Assembly: GCF_023502325.1 (NCBI RefSeq)
Contig: NZ_JAMFLZ010000004.1
Location: 526,223 to 590,222, forward strand
DNA: 64,000 bases
Direction of reading: 5' to 3'
From: Wocania_A spongiicola
Lineage (GTDB): Bacteria > Bacteroidota > Bacteroidia > Flavobacteriales > Flavobacteriaceae
Positions within the stretch are counted from its first letter, which is position 1. Each line of letters opens with the position of its first letter. A program made the translations under genes and the position numbers. Below are positions 43,615 through 51,513 of the stretch, in pieces. The notes beneath the pieces were generated by a model. The model was not told where the DNA came from. It ran no database searches and saw only the letters and a program-made list of their open reading frames with translations.

Positions 43615-45969
43615 TTAAAAATTAACACGAATACTTACATTAGGGGTAATCCCTAAAGATTGATTTTCAACTTTGTTAATCATATTATCGGTATCTAAAG
43701 TATAATAGGTATTAATAATATTTTTTTGATTGAAAATATTCCAAATTGAAGCACCAACTACAGCTCTAGACGAATCAGAAATATCAAAAGCATAAGTTGC
43801 AGAACAATCAGCACGTAAATAATCATCTAAATTACTACTATTTGGTGCAGCGTATGTAATAAGGTTATCACTAGGGTCATCATTAACATCTGGCAAAGTT
43901 GTTGGTTTTCCAGAATGCCAATTTAAACCCAAAGCTAATTTAACATCGTTGTAAGTATACACACCTGAAAGAGCTAATACATGGCGAATGTCGGCATTAT
44001 TAGGAAACGGATTACCATTGTTTAAATCTGGAAATGTGTAATCATTTTTACTATAAGTGTAGCCTAACCAAGTGCTAACAACATTATTAAATTGTTTGTT
44101 TACTAAAAAATCGAAACCTTTAATTTGATAACTCCCAACACTGTTTATAAATTGATATTGGTTTTGAAAGCCTTGACTCCTAGTAGTTATACCATCAACT
44201 TTTTTAATATAACCTTCGGCGCTAATTAGCAATTTGTTTTTATTATAATGAATGCCAACTGAGGCTTGTTTACTCTTTAAAATAGGAACTGGTTGAATAT
44301 TTTTATTATTAATAGTTATAACATCTATATTGTTGTTAGATAAAACCCAACGCCTGTTTTCAATACCTAAAAAATCATTTTGCAAATCAATGATTTGAGA
44401 AGTGGTTTGACTTTTGAGTTCCCCTAACAATTCAAACCTAAAGCTGTTAATAAATCGCTGACTAAAGCTTAAACGAGGCTCGTAAACAATCATATCAAAT
44501 TTTGGGAAGTGGTTTATTCTACTTCCAAATTTTAAGTTGGTTTTGCCATTGTTTGATAAAAAAGCACCTTCGGCATAAACCGAATGACTTCTAACAACAT
44601 CCCTTATAAAACTTCTAAAAACTGGATTGTTTACATCTTCTAGATTGCTTATACCTACTTCAATAAATTGATACCCGCCATTTAATTTTAGTTGACTATT
44701 GTGTTTGTAGTTTATATCCAATTTTGCAGAACCATCATACACTTCGTTTTCTTGAATTAAACGCTGATTGTTTATGATATCAAAATTGGTGGCATCTAAA
44801 TCGTAATTTGTTACATATGCATGAGCGGTAGTTGAAAGTTTTGAGTTCCAATCTCTAGTGTACGAAAACCCTAAAGCCAAATTTTGTTGTGACAGTTTAC
44901 TATTTAAAGCTTCGTTTCTATCATTAATATTGGCTTGTTCTTCGTAATTTAATTTGTTGTTTGCGTTTAAAAACTGAAGTCTGATTTTATCTTTTTCAGT
45001 AATATCATATAAAAATTTTGCTGTTATATCATAGAAGTAAAAAGATTCGTTTTTATCGATAGCATTATCATTTTGATTAAAATTTGTTAAATCTGAATCT
45101 TGAAAAACACGTTTTTTATATAAGTCGTAAGTTGGAGTAGTTACCAAATCTGTTACTGAACGACGTGTAGAAATTTGCAATTCTGTATTATGAGTTAGTG
45201 GGATTTTTGCAAAAACATCGGCGTTTATTAAATTAAACCCACCACCTGCTTTAAATGTGTTATCAATTTCGTTAGGCAATTGCATATCGATAATACTAGA
45301 AATACCATCACCATATTTTGCTGGGGTTCCGTTTTTTGAAACATTAACTTGTTTTGTGGTATAGGGGTTGAATGCTGAAATTAACCCGAAAAAATGACCT
45401 GATTGATACATTTTTATACCATCCCAAAGAAGTAAGTTTTGATCGTGCGAGCCACCACGAATATTAATGTTAGATACGGTTTCGTCAATACTTAAAACTC
45501 CAGGAAGCGATTGAATGGTTTGTAAAACATCGGGTTCAATTAACCCAGGGAGAATACCAAAAGTTTCAGGTTTTATAGTAATTACACCATCGTTTAACTT
45601 AGTAATGCCAGTGGTTAAATAATTAGTTATTATAACTTCGTCTAGCCTTTGTGTTCTGTGAAATGTTGCTTGAGTTTTTAAAGCTTTAATGGCAACAAAT
45701 CGATTGTTTAATAATTCAAAATCTAGTTTGACTTTGTTTTTTAGAAAATCTAAGACCTCTTCTAAAGTTAAGTTTTCTTTTGGAATAACTACTTTTTTAT
45801 CTTGAATAGTAGCATCAGCATAAGAAAAGCTAATGTTATATCTAGTTTCGATAATTTTTAAAACAACGGCGAGCGAATGCTTTTCTTTTTGAACAGTTTG
45901 AGAACTTAAAGTCGAAATATTCAAAAAAAACAATAGTATAAAGATAGAAAGTGTACCTTTTCTACTCAC
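43615..45969 (-). CDS. TonB-dependent outer-membrane receptor with secretin-like STN domain
   Basis: A 784-residue receptor. Signal peptide about 1-24, STN domain about 30-95 (LAVVLKIIETRYNISFSYAD), then a plug with LQTIQSLPGVLSIDETVSNI and NIRGGSHDQNLLLWDGIKMY, and a barrel ending NVSIRVNF. There is no carboxypeptidase-like domain, so it is a FecA-type signal-transducing receptor and not SusC. The start is GTG at 45969, overlapping the fecR stop by 8 bases (GTGAGTAG), which couples translation. With ECF sigma and FecR upstream it fits cell-surface signalling. Ligand unknown. Confidence 0.9.
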   Translation of the reverse strand: MSRKGTLSIFILLFFLNISTLSSQTVQKEKHSLAVVLKIIETRYNISFSYADATIQDKKVVIPKENLTLEEVLDFLKNKVKLDFELLNNRFVAIKALKTQATFHRTQRLDEVIITNYLTTGITKLNDGVITIKPETFGILPGLIEPDVLQTIQSLPGVLSIDETVSNINIRGGSHDQNLLLWDGIKMYQSGHFFGLISAFNPYTTKQVNVSKNGTPAKYGDGISSIIDMQLPNEIDNTFKAGGGFNLINADVFAKIPLTHNTELQISTRRSVTDLVTTPTYDLYKKRVFQDSDLTNFNQNDNAIDKNESFYFYDITAKFLYDITEKDKIRLQFLNANNKLNYEEQANINDRNEALNSKLSQQNLALGFSYTRDWNSKLSTTAHAYVTNYDLDATNFDIINNQRLIQENEVYDGSAKLDINYKHNSQLKLNGGYQFIEVGISNLEDVNNPVFRSFIRDVVRSHSVYAEGAFLSNNGKTNLKFGSRINHFPKFDMIVYEPRLSFSQRFINSFRFELLGELKSQTTSQIIDLQNDFLGIENRRWVLSNNNIDVITINNKNIQPVPILKSKQASVGIHYNKNKLLISAEGYIKKVDGITTRSQGFQNQYQFINSVGSYQIKGFDFLVNKQFNNVVSTWLGYTYSKNDYTFPDLNNGNPFPNNADIRHVLALSGVYTYNDVKLALGLNWHSGKPTTLPDVNDDPSDNLITYAAPNSSNLDDYLRADCSATYAFDISDSSRAVVGASIWNIFNQKNIINTYYTLDTDNMINKVENQSLGITPNVSIRVNF

Positions 45970-46858
45970 GCTTTAATGTTATAGTATTGTTGTCTTTACT
46001 ATATGTTAAGTGTAAAGGTAAGGTAATGTTTTTTATTGCAACATCTATATTATTATGAGGGAAACCAACAGTAACTAACTCTTCAGAATTTATATTTAAA
46101 AGCGTAATATCTACATTATATTGTCTTTCAAACTCTGCAATAACTTCTTTAAAAGGTAGACTTTTGAATAGGCTTTCGTTATTTAACCACGAAGGTGTTA
46201 AGCGACTTTCTTTTTCTTTAACAATTTGTTTCCCATCAATAATTAAAAATCTGTCTCCAGGCTTTAACTTTGTTTCTTGAGAGTTGTGTGTCACACCAAC
46301 TAATCCTTCGTAGCAAATAACCTCAAAATAATTGTCCCGTTGTTTTACATTAAATTGAGTACCATAAACCGTAACGGTTCCTGATTTTGTAATAACATTA
46401 AATGAAGAACCTTTGGCAACTTTAAAAAAAGCTTCACCATTAAGTTCTACTTCGCGCTCGTGTTTCCAATCTTTTTTATTGAATGCTAACAACGATTTAG
46501 CATTAAGCGAAACACTAGAAGCGTCTGGTAATTTTATAGTAGTTTTTTGAGCAAACTTGGTTGTAATTGTAGTATCTAAAGTGGTAGTGTAATAGTATAA
46601 ACTAAAACAAACAGCAAGTATAGCAGCAACACGCATTAATGGTTTTATCCAATGTGTGGTTTGCTTTTTAGTGCTTTTAATTTTAGACAACACTTGGTCT
46701 AATTCGGCAGAAGTATTAAAATCTTCAGCCTTAAAAGCTTGCATACTGTTATCCAACTTTATTAAATCATCATAATCTTCAAGGTTTTTAAACGCTTCAA
46801 GTTCCTGATCATTTAGATCGTTATCTAACCATTTCGATATTAAAATTTCTTTGTCCAT
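45962..46858 (-). CDS. FecR-type anti-sigma factor
   Basis: A 298-residue FecR protein: cytoplasmic helical N-terminus (1-70, ILISKWLDNDLNDQELEAF), one transmembrane helix (about 73-90), a FecR domain (about 100-200, IKLPDASSVSLNAKSLLAFN, WKHEREVELNGEAFFKVAKG) and a DUF4974/STN-like end (FKSLPFKEVIAEFERQYNVD). It holds the ECF sigma factor inactive until the receptor signals. It overlaps the receptor gene by 8 bases. Its own promoter carries the GGTAGG-16-CTGTT element shared with the lipoprotein gene. Confidence 0.9.
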   Translation of the reverse strand: MDKEILISKWLDNDLNDQELEAFKNLEDYDDLIKLDNSMQAFKAEDFNTSAELDQVLSKIKSTKKQTTHWIKPLMRVAAILAVCFSLYYYTTTLDTTITTKFAQKTTIKLPDASSVSLNAKSLLAFNKKDWKHEREVELNGEAFFKVAKGSSFNVITKSGTVTVYGTQFNVKQRDNYFEVICYEGLVGVTHNSQETKLKPGDRFLIIDGKQIVKEKESRLTPSWLNNESLFKSLPFKEVIAEFERQYNVDITLLNINSEELVTVGFPHNNIDVAIKNITLPLHLTYSKDNNTITLKRE

Positions 46859-46877
46859 AATTCTTATACAACTATAT

Positions 46878-46904
46878 AACAGTTAACTTTTATTTTTTCC
46901 TACC
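46878..46904 (-). promoter_or_regulatory. ECF-type promoter of the fecR-receptor operon
   Basis: Minus strand: GGTAGG (46904-46899), 16 bases, CTGTT (46882-46878), preceded by T8 and AACTAGAG. The same two boxes with the same 16-base spacing stand upstream of the divergent lipoprotein gene. The fecR ATG is 19 bases downstream. The most likely reader is the ECF sigma factor encoded at 47525-48040. Confidence 0.65.
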
Positions 46905-46950
46905 CTCTAGTTAAAAAAAATCAAAAAACTCAAATTCCAAATCCCAAAAC
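46898..46950 (-). repeat. inverted repeat copy A (fecR side)
   Basis: Read on the minus strand this 53-base block aligns with plus-strand 48074-48128 with 6 mismatches and one 2-base gap: TTTGGA, TTTGAGTTTTTT, T8, AACTAGAG, GGTAGGA. The two copies face each other and enclose the sigma and orphan genes. Confidence 0.7.
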
Positions 46951-47013
46951 GTTACACTGAGATTCACAGAATCAAAACTTTTCGTCTTAGCGTTTTTGCG
47001 CGAAAAATATTTT

Positions 47014-47514
47014 TCACTTTCTCTCAATAATATCCAAACGAAACATTTTTAATATTCTATTTCCTAATTCAGATGGTTCACAGTGAGCAGAAATTGTACT
47101 TGTCAATTCAATTTGAATTGGTAAGTTTTTCACACTTTCAATTCTTAGAGTGTTATTTCTGTCTGTTATTCCACAAATACTAAATCGACTATATTTTTCT
47201 TCAAACCTTCTACCGCTTTTTTCTTTACTTGCTTTTAAAGCAGACCAATCTGAGATTTTACCCATCCCATCTTTATTCTCCTTAATGTTAAATTTGTTAA
47301 AATTTCTTTTAATAGTTTCTCCAATAATTTTTTGAGAGGATTTCAGATCAATTACTTCGCATTTTTCTTGTTCATAATGATAGCTGTCTTTTGGTTCCTT
47401 AGAAATGGGTGCAACAATAATTTCAGAATGTTTTTCAGAAATATAAACTGTGACAGATTTTATTACTTTCAATTTAGGTTTAGGTAGTGTAAATGGAATA
47501 CTTCTTATTTTCAT
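47014..47514 (-). CDS. orphan gene between sigma and fecR, CDI-immunity-like
   Basis: A 166-residue soluble protein. The order IIGETIKRNFNKFNI, DWSALKASKEKSGRRFEEKY and SELGNRILKMFR resembles, from memory, the CdiI/DUF1436 group of contact-dependent growth inhibition immunity proteins, but this is a weak match. It separates the ECF sigma gene (10 bases upstream) from fecR and its promoter (155 bases downstream), where no gene is normally found. No CDI toxin is nearby. It could be an inserted immunity gene riding on sigma transcription. Confidence 0.5.
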   Translation of the reverse strand: MKIRSIPFTLPKPKLKVIKSVTVYISEKHSEIIVAPISKEPKDSYHYEQEKCEVIDLKSSQKIIGETIKRNFNKFNIKENKDGMGKISDWSALKASKEKSGRRFEEKYSRFSICGITDRNNTLRIESVKNLPIQIELTSTISAHCEPSELGNRILKMFRLDIIERK

Positions 47515-47524
47515 GTAAATAATT

Positions 47525-48040
47525 TTATAATTCCTTAATATCTTCTCTCAATTTCTTTAAAGCACCATAAATACGTTTTTCAACAGCTTTGGTAGAAATA
47601 TCTAAGAGCGCTGCAATTTCTTTAAAACGTTTTCCTTCAACACGATTCATCATAAAAGCAACCCGTTGTGCTTCGGTTAGATTTGCTAATGCTTTTTGTA
47701 GTTTATCATTATACTCAGCCTCTTGCATTAAAAACTCTGGGCTTTCGTTGGTAGACATTTTAGGTTTAGTTTGCTGATGCTTCAATACAACCTTTTGGTG
47801 TGCTGCTTCATTCAACATTAAATTATTAGCAGTAGTAAAAACAAAACTCTTTGCTTTATCAGGAGAAATTTTTGCACAGTTTTGCCATAATTTAATGAAG
47901 GCTTCCTGTACTTTGTCTTTTGGGTTTAGTAATTCACCAAACTTATAGTATAAAAAGTTGTGTAAATCTTTTGAGTGTTTATTAAATATGGAAGAAAAAA
48001 TATGTTCTTCACAAATATTATCGTGTAATTGTTTCCCCAT
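47525..48040 (-). CDS. ECF sigma-70 factor (FecI-like)
   Basis: A 171-residue ECF sigma factor. Region 2 is at about 15-85 (DLHNFLYYKFGELLNPKDKV, QEAFIKLWQNC) and region 4 at about 112-165 (LTEAQRVAFMMNRVEGKRFK, EIAALLDISTKAVEKRIYGA). It is the expected partner of the FecR protein and the TonB-dependent receptor downstream. Its own upstream region lacks the GGTAGG/CTGTT element, so it is probably made at a basal level and then activates the other two promoters. Divergent from the repeat lipoprotein gene. Confidence 0.92.
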   Translation of the reverse strand: MGKQLHDNICEEHIFSSIFNKHSKDLHNFLYYKFGELLNPKDKVQEAFIKLWQNCAKISPDKAKSFVFTTANNLMLNEAAHQKVVLKHQQTKPKMSTNESPEFLMQEAEYNDKLQKALANLTEAQRVAFMMNRVEGKRFKEIAALLDISTKAVEKRIYGALKKLREDIKEL

Positions 48041-48072
48041 TGATAGTTTTGATTGGTGTCACTAAAATAAGG

Positions 48073-48128
48073 TTTTTTGGAGTTTGGAGTTTGAGTTTTT
48101 TTTTTTTTTTTAACTAGAGAGGGTAGGA
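48073..48128 (+). repeat. inverted repeat copy B (lipoprotein side)
   Basis: Partner of the block at 46898-46950, in the opposite orientation. It includes a T16 tract (48096-48111), AACTAGAGA and the GGTAGG box of the lipoprotein promoter. Confidence 0.7.
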
Positions 48129-48148
48129 ATTTTTAAAGTTATCCTGTT
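48122..48148 (+). promoter_or_regulatory. ECF-type promoter of the repeat lipoprotein gene
   Basis: GGTAGG (48122-48127), 16 bases, CTGTT (48144-48148). Identical boxes and spacing occur upstream of fecR on the other strand. The downstream TTATAT-rich bases also agree. The implied start leaves about 33 bases of leader before the ATG at 48189. Confidence 0.65.
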
Positions 48149-48188
48149 TTATATTCAAAAAGCTATGTTTAACCCAAATTTTAATATC

Positions 48189-49949
48189 ATGAAAACTAAA
48201 ATCAGTAAATTATTACTATTACCTTTTTTTGCCCTTTTAATGTTTACGTCTTGTCAGGAAGAAGTTGTAGAAATTACAGATCCTAATGAAACAGAAGCAA
48301 TTGCTGCCGATTCAATGTTGGCTACTTTAATGAGCTCTGCGTCTACTATGGATGGTTCAAAAGATAATATTATAGACAATGCTAGTTGTTTATCTATCGA
48401 ATTACCAGTTACAGTTGTAGTTAACGGGTTGGAAATTATTATAGATTCAGAAGAAGACTATAAAGTTATTGAAGCAATTTTTAATGAATTTGAAGAAGAT
48501 GAAGATCGTTTAGAAATCATTTTCCCTATTACAATAATTACAGAAAATCATGATGATATTGTAATTAACAATGCTGACGAATTAAAAGAATTTGTTAAAG
48601 AATGTAAAGGCGAAAATGAAGATGATGACGATATAGAATGTATCGATTTTAAATACCCTATTTCTTTTTCAGTATACGATGCTAACTTTCAGGTTATTGA
48701 TGTCATAGAAATTGAAAATGATAGAGAATTGCACAAGTTTATTAAACGTATTATTAATAAGGAGGTTTTTGCAAGTCTTAATTTCCCAGTAACCATGGTT
48801 TTAGCCGATGGAACAGAAGTAGTTGTTAATAATAACGAAGAGTTAGAAAGCACAATTAACGAAGCTAAAGATGCTTGTGATGAAGATGATGATAATGATT
48901 ATGGAGATGATGACTTTACAAAAGAGCGTTTAGATGAATATTTACAAGTTTGCCCATGGGTAGTGTATGAGTTTAAAAGAAACAATCAAGATAACACTGC
49001 CGAGTATAAAGAGTATGCTTTAAACTTTAAGGAAGATGGTGTTGTAAAAATGCGTGCTAGAAATGGCGATATATTAACAGGTACTTGGAGTACTCGAGTA
49101 ACTGATAGAGGCGCACTTTTAAAACTAGAATTTGAAACCTTAGCAGACTTTACTTTAGAATGGGTTGTATATGATATTGAGTATGGTAAAATAAAACTAT
49201 ACGAAGAAGGAGGTAACCGAATTATCATGAAGAAAAATTGTGATGTAGTTATTGATATTACAAAAGAAAGAATTGAAAACTATTTACAAGAATGTTTATG
49301 GAGAGTTGCTAGATTGCATGTTGAAGGTAATGATAACGAAAAAGACTATATAGGAACACCATTAAAATTCTTTGAAAACAATGTAGTAAAAATTCGTGTA
49401 AACGGAGAGTTTGTACAAGGTACTTATGATATTCTTGCATATAATGATGGATTTGTTTTACAGATTAACTTAGATGGCAGACCAGATTTACAGTTAGAGT
49501 GGTTGGTTACTTTCTTAGAGCCAGGAATAATTAAGCTTGAATCGTTAGGTAGTAATGAAAATAAAATGATATTAAAAAGACATTGTCCAGATGGTGATGA
49601 TGATATAAATTATATAGGTGATGTACTTGTAACTGGAGAATGGGAAGTAGCTTTATATAAAGATGGTGACGTTGACAAAACAGAAGAGTTCTTTATGTAT
49701 ACTATCGATTTCTTAGAAAGTGGTTATATAAAGGTTACCGATCCTAATAACGGAATTATTGATGGTAACTGGTTAGCTTATAGATATGAAGGCTTGCATT
49801 TAGGAATGCATTATGGTATTGAAGCACCGTTTGATGTTTTAAACCACAGATGGAAAATTAAAGAGATTACTCCAAATAGAATAGAGTTAAAAGATTTAAG
49901 CTCAACAGGAGAAATAGAACGCATATTAGTCCTTGAGAAAAAAGAATAA
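48189..49949 (+). CDS. large acidic lipoprotein with 4 short and 3 long tandem repeats
   Basis: A 586-residue lipoprotein, lipobox MFTSC (Cys22). Residues 67-228 hold four units of about 35-45 residues with the pattern FP-[IV]-T-[IV] ... [IV]-x-[ND]-N-x-x-E-L (for example LNFPVTMVLADGTEVVVNNN). Residues about 243-351, 358-466 and 475-586 are three lipocalin-like beta units; the first two open TKER[LI][DE][EN]YLQ[VE]C and close with KKNC or KRHC. Acidic linkers rich in Asp join them. It is divergent from the ECF sigma gene and shares its promoter type with fecR. The ATG at 48189 is chosen over 48165 because it gives a proper signal peptide. Likely surface-exposed; function unknown. Confidence 0.75.
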   Translation: MKTKISKLLLLPFFALLMFTSCQEEVVEITDPNETEAIAADSMLATLMSSASTMDGSKDNIIDNASCLSIELPVTVVVNGLEIIIDSEEDYKVIEAIFNEFEEDEDRLEIIFPITIITENHDDIVINNADELKEFVKECKGENEDDDDIECIDFKYPISFSVYDANFQVIDVIEIENDRELHKFIKRIINKEVFASLNFPVTMVLADGTEVVVNNNEELESTINEAKDACDEDDDNDYGDDDFTKERLDEYLQVCPWVVYEFKRNNQDNTAEYKEYALNFKEDGVVKMRARNGDILTGTWSTRVTDRGALLKLEFETLADFTLEWVVYDIEYGKIKLYEEGGNRIIMKKNCDVVIDITKERIENYLQECLWRVARLHVEGNDNEKDYIGTPLKFFENNVVKIRVNGEFVQGTYDILAYNDGFVLQINLDGRPDLQLEWLVTFLEPGIIKLESLGSNENKMILKRHCPDGDDDINYIGDVLVTGEWEVALYKDGDVDKTEEFFMYTIDFLESGYIKVTDPNNGIIDGNWLAYRYEGLHLGMHYGIEAPFDVLNHRWKIKEITPNRIELKDLSSTGEIERILVLEKKE

Positions 49950-50024
49950 TTATGTTTTTGGTAAAAAGGAAACACAACTTTTTCGGTTGGTTAGGTTAAT
50001 TATTAAGTAAGTTTCCTTTTATAT

Positions 50025-50059
50025 AGGCTGTCAAATTAAAATTTGACAGCCTTTTTTTT
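50025..50059 (+). terminator. terminator after the repeat lipoprotein gene
   Basis: AGGCTGTCAAAT (50025-50036), 4-base loop, ATTTGACAGCCT (50041-50052), then a T-run to 50059. A strong 12-pair stem, 76 bases after the stop. Confidence 0.9.
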
Positions 50060-50106
50060 CTTCTCTTTTTTATAGAATGTTACTTCTATAATACGCTTCA
50101 AATCAT

Positions 50107-50114
50107 TAAATTTG
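50107..50114 (+). promoter_or_regulatory. -7 promoter element of ffh
   Basis: TAAATTTG fits TAnnTTTG, 26 bases before the ffh ATG. No clear -33 element. Confidence 0.4.
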
Positions 50115-50140
50115 CATTTCTTAAAATTTCAACAAAAATT

Positions 50141-51469
50141 ATGTTTAATAATTTAAGCGATAAATTAGATAAAGCTCTACACGTTCTTAAAGGGCATGGA
50201 AGTATTACTGAAGTAAATGTAGCCGAAACTTTAAAAGAAGTACGACGTGCATTACTTGATGCCGATGTTAACTTTAAAATAGCTAAAGAGTTTACCAATA
50301 GAGTTAAAGAAAAAGCTTTAGGACAAAATGTATTAACAACGCTTCAGCCAGGGCAACTTATGGTTAAGATTGTTAAAGATGAGCTTACCGAACTTATGGG
50401 AGGCGATGCTGAGGGTATTAATCTTTCTGGTACGCCAAGTGTTATTTTAATGTCAGGTTTACAAGGTTCTGGTAAAACAACGTTTTCTGGTAAGCTTGCT
50501 AATTATCTTAAAAATAAAAAAACTAAAAAACCACTATTAGTAGCTTGTGATGTTTATCGTCCGGCTGCAATAGACCAATTACATGTTGTAGGAGAGCAAA
50601 TTGGTGTTGAGGTTTTTAGTGATAGAGGTAATAATGATCCTGTTGCAATTTCTAAAGCAGGTATAGCTCATGCAAAAGCTAACGGATTTAACGTAGTGAT
50701 TATAGATACTGCTGGTCGTTTAGCTGTTGATGAGGTAATGATGACCGAAATTTCGAATATTCATAAAGCTATTCAGCCTCAAGAAACGTTATTTGTTGTA
50801 GATTCTATGACAGGACAAGATGCTGTAAATACAGCAAAAGCCTTTAATGATGTTTTAAATTTTGATGGCGTTATTCTAACAAAATTAGATGGTGATACCC
50901 GAGGTGGAGCAGCCATTTCAATTAAGTCTGTAGTTAATAAACCTATTAAATTTATTGGTACAGGAGAAAAGATGGAAGCGATAGATGTATTTTATCCATC
51001 TCGTATGGCAGATCGTATTCTTGGAATGGGAGATGTTGTATCTTTAGTTGAAAGAGCGCAAGAACAGTTTGACGAAGCTGAAGCTAGAAAACTTCAAAAG
51101 AAAATAGCAAAAAATCAGTTTGGATTTGATGATTTCTTAAAGCAGATTCAGCAAATTAAGAAAATGGGGAATATGAAAGACCTTGTTGGAATGATTCCGG
51201 GTGCTGGAAAAATGATGAAAGATGTTGATATTGATGATGATGCTTTTAAAGGTATTGAAGCTATTATTCATTCAATGACACCAAAAGAGCGAAGTAACCC
51301 TTCTGTTATCAATGCGAGTAGAAAAAAGAGAATTGGTAAAGGTTCAGGAACTTCGGTTCAGCAAGTAAACCAGTTATTAAAGCAATTCAACCAAATGAGT
51401 AAGATGATGAAGATGATGCAAGGCGGAGGCGGTAAAAAAATGATGCAAGCTATGAAAAACATGAGGTAA
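50141..51469 (+). CDS. ffh: signal recognition particle protein Ffh
   Basis: The GTPase of the bacterial signal recognition particle, which targets nascent membrane proteins. The 442 residues comprise the N domain (1-90), G domain with P-loop GLQGSGKTT (residues 106-114), DTAGR and TKLDGDTRGGAA, and a methionine-rich M domain at the C-terminus (MSKMMKMMQGGGGKKMMQAM). Length is typical. The partner 4.5S RNA was not found in the window. A terminator overlaps the stop codon. Confidence 0.97.
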   Translation: MFNNLSDKLDKALHVLKGHGSITEVNVAETLKEVRRALLDADVNFKIAKEFTNRVKEKALGQNVLTTLQPGQLMVKIVKDELTELMGGDAEGINLSGTPSVILMSGLQGSGKTTFSGKLANYLKNKKTKKPLLVACDVYRPAAIDQLHVVGEQIGVEVFSDRGNNDPVAISKAGIAHAKANGFNVVIIDTAGRLAVDEVMMTEISNIHKAIQPQETLFVVDSMTGQDAVNTAKAFNDVLNFDGVILTKLDGDTRGGAAISIKSVVNKPIKFIGTGEKMEAIDVFYPSRMADRILGMGDVVSLVERAQEQFDEAEARKLQKKIAKNQFGFDDFLKQIQQIKKMGNMKDLVGMIPGAGKMMKDVDIDDDAFKGIEAIIHSMTPKERSNPSVINASRKKRIGKGSGTSVQQVNQLLKQFNQMSKMMKMMQGGGGKKMMQAMKNMR

Positions 51470-51485
51470 CCACTCATGTTTTTTT
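51455..51485 (+). terminator. terminator overlapping the ffh stop codon
   Basis: AAAAACATGAG (51455-51465) pairs with CTCATGTTTTT (51473-51483), 11 pairs; the ffh stop codon TAA (51467-51469) is in the 7-base loop. T-run to 51485. Unusual in that the last codons of the gene form the stem. Confidence 0.75.
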
Positions 51486-51513
51486 ATTTATAATAATACT
51501 TATAATAAGTACC

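Noticed and set aside
48096..48111. T16 tract read as a terminator
   Set aside because: No stem precedes it on the plus strand; it is better seen as part of the inverted repeat and promoter region.
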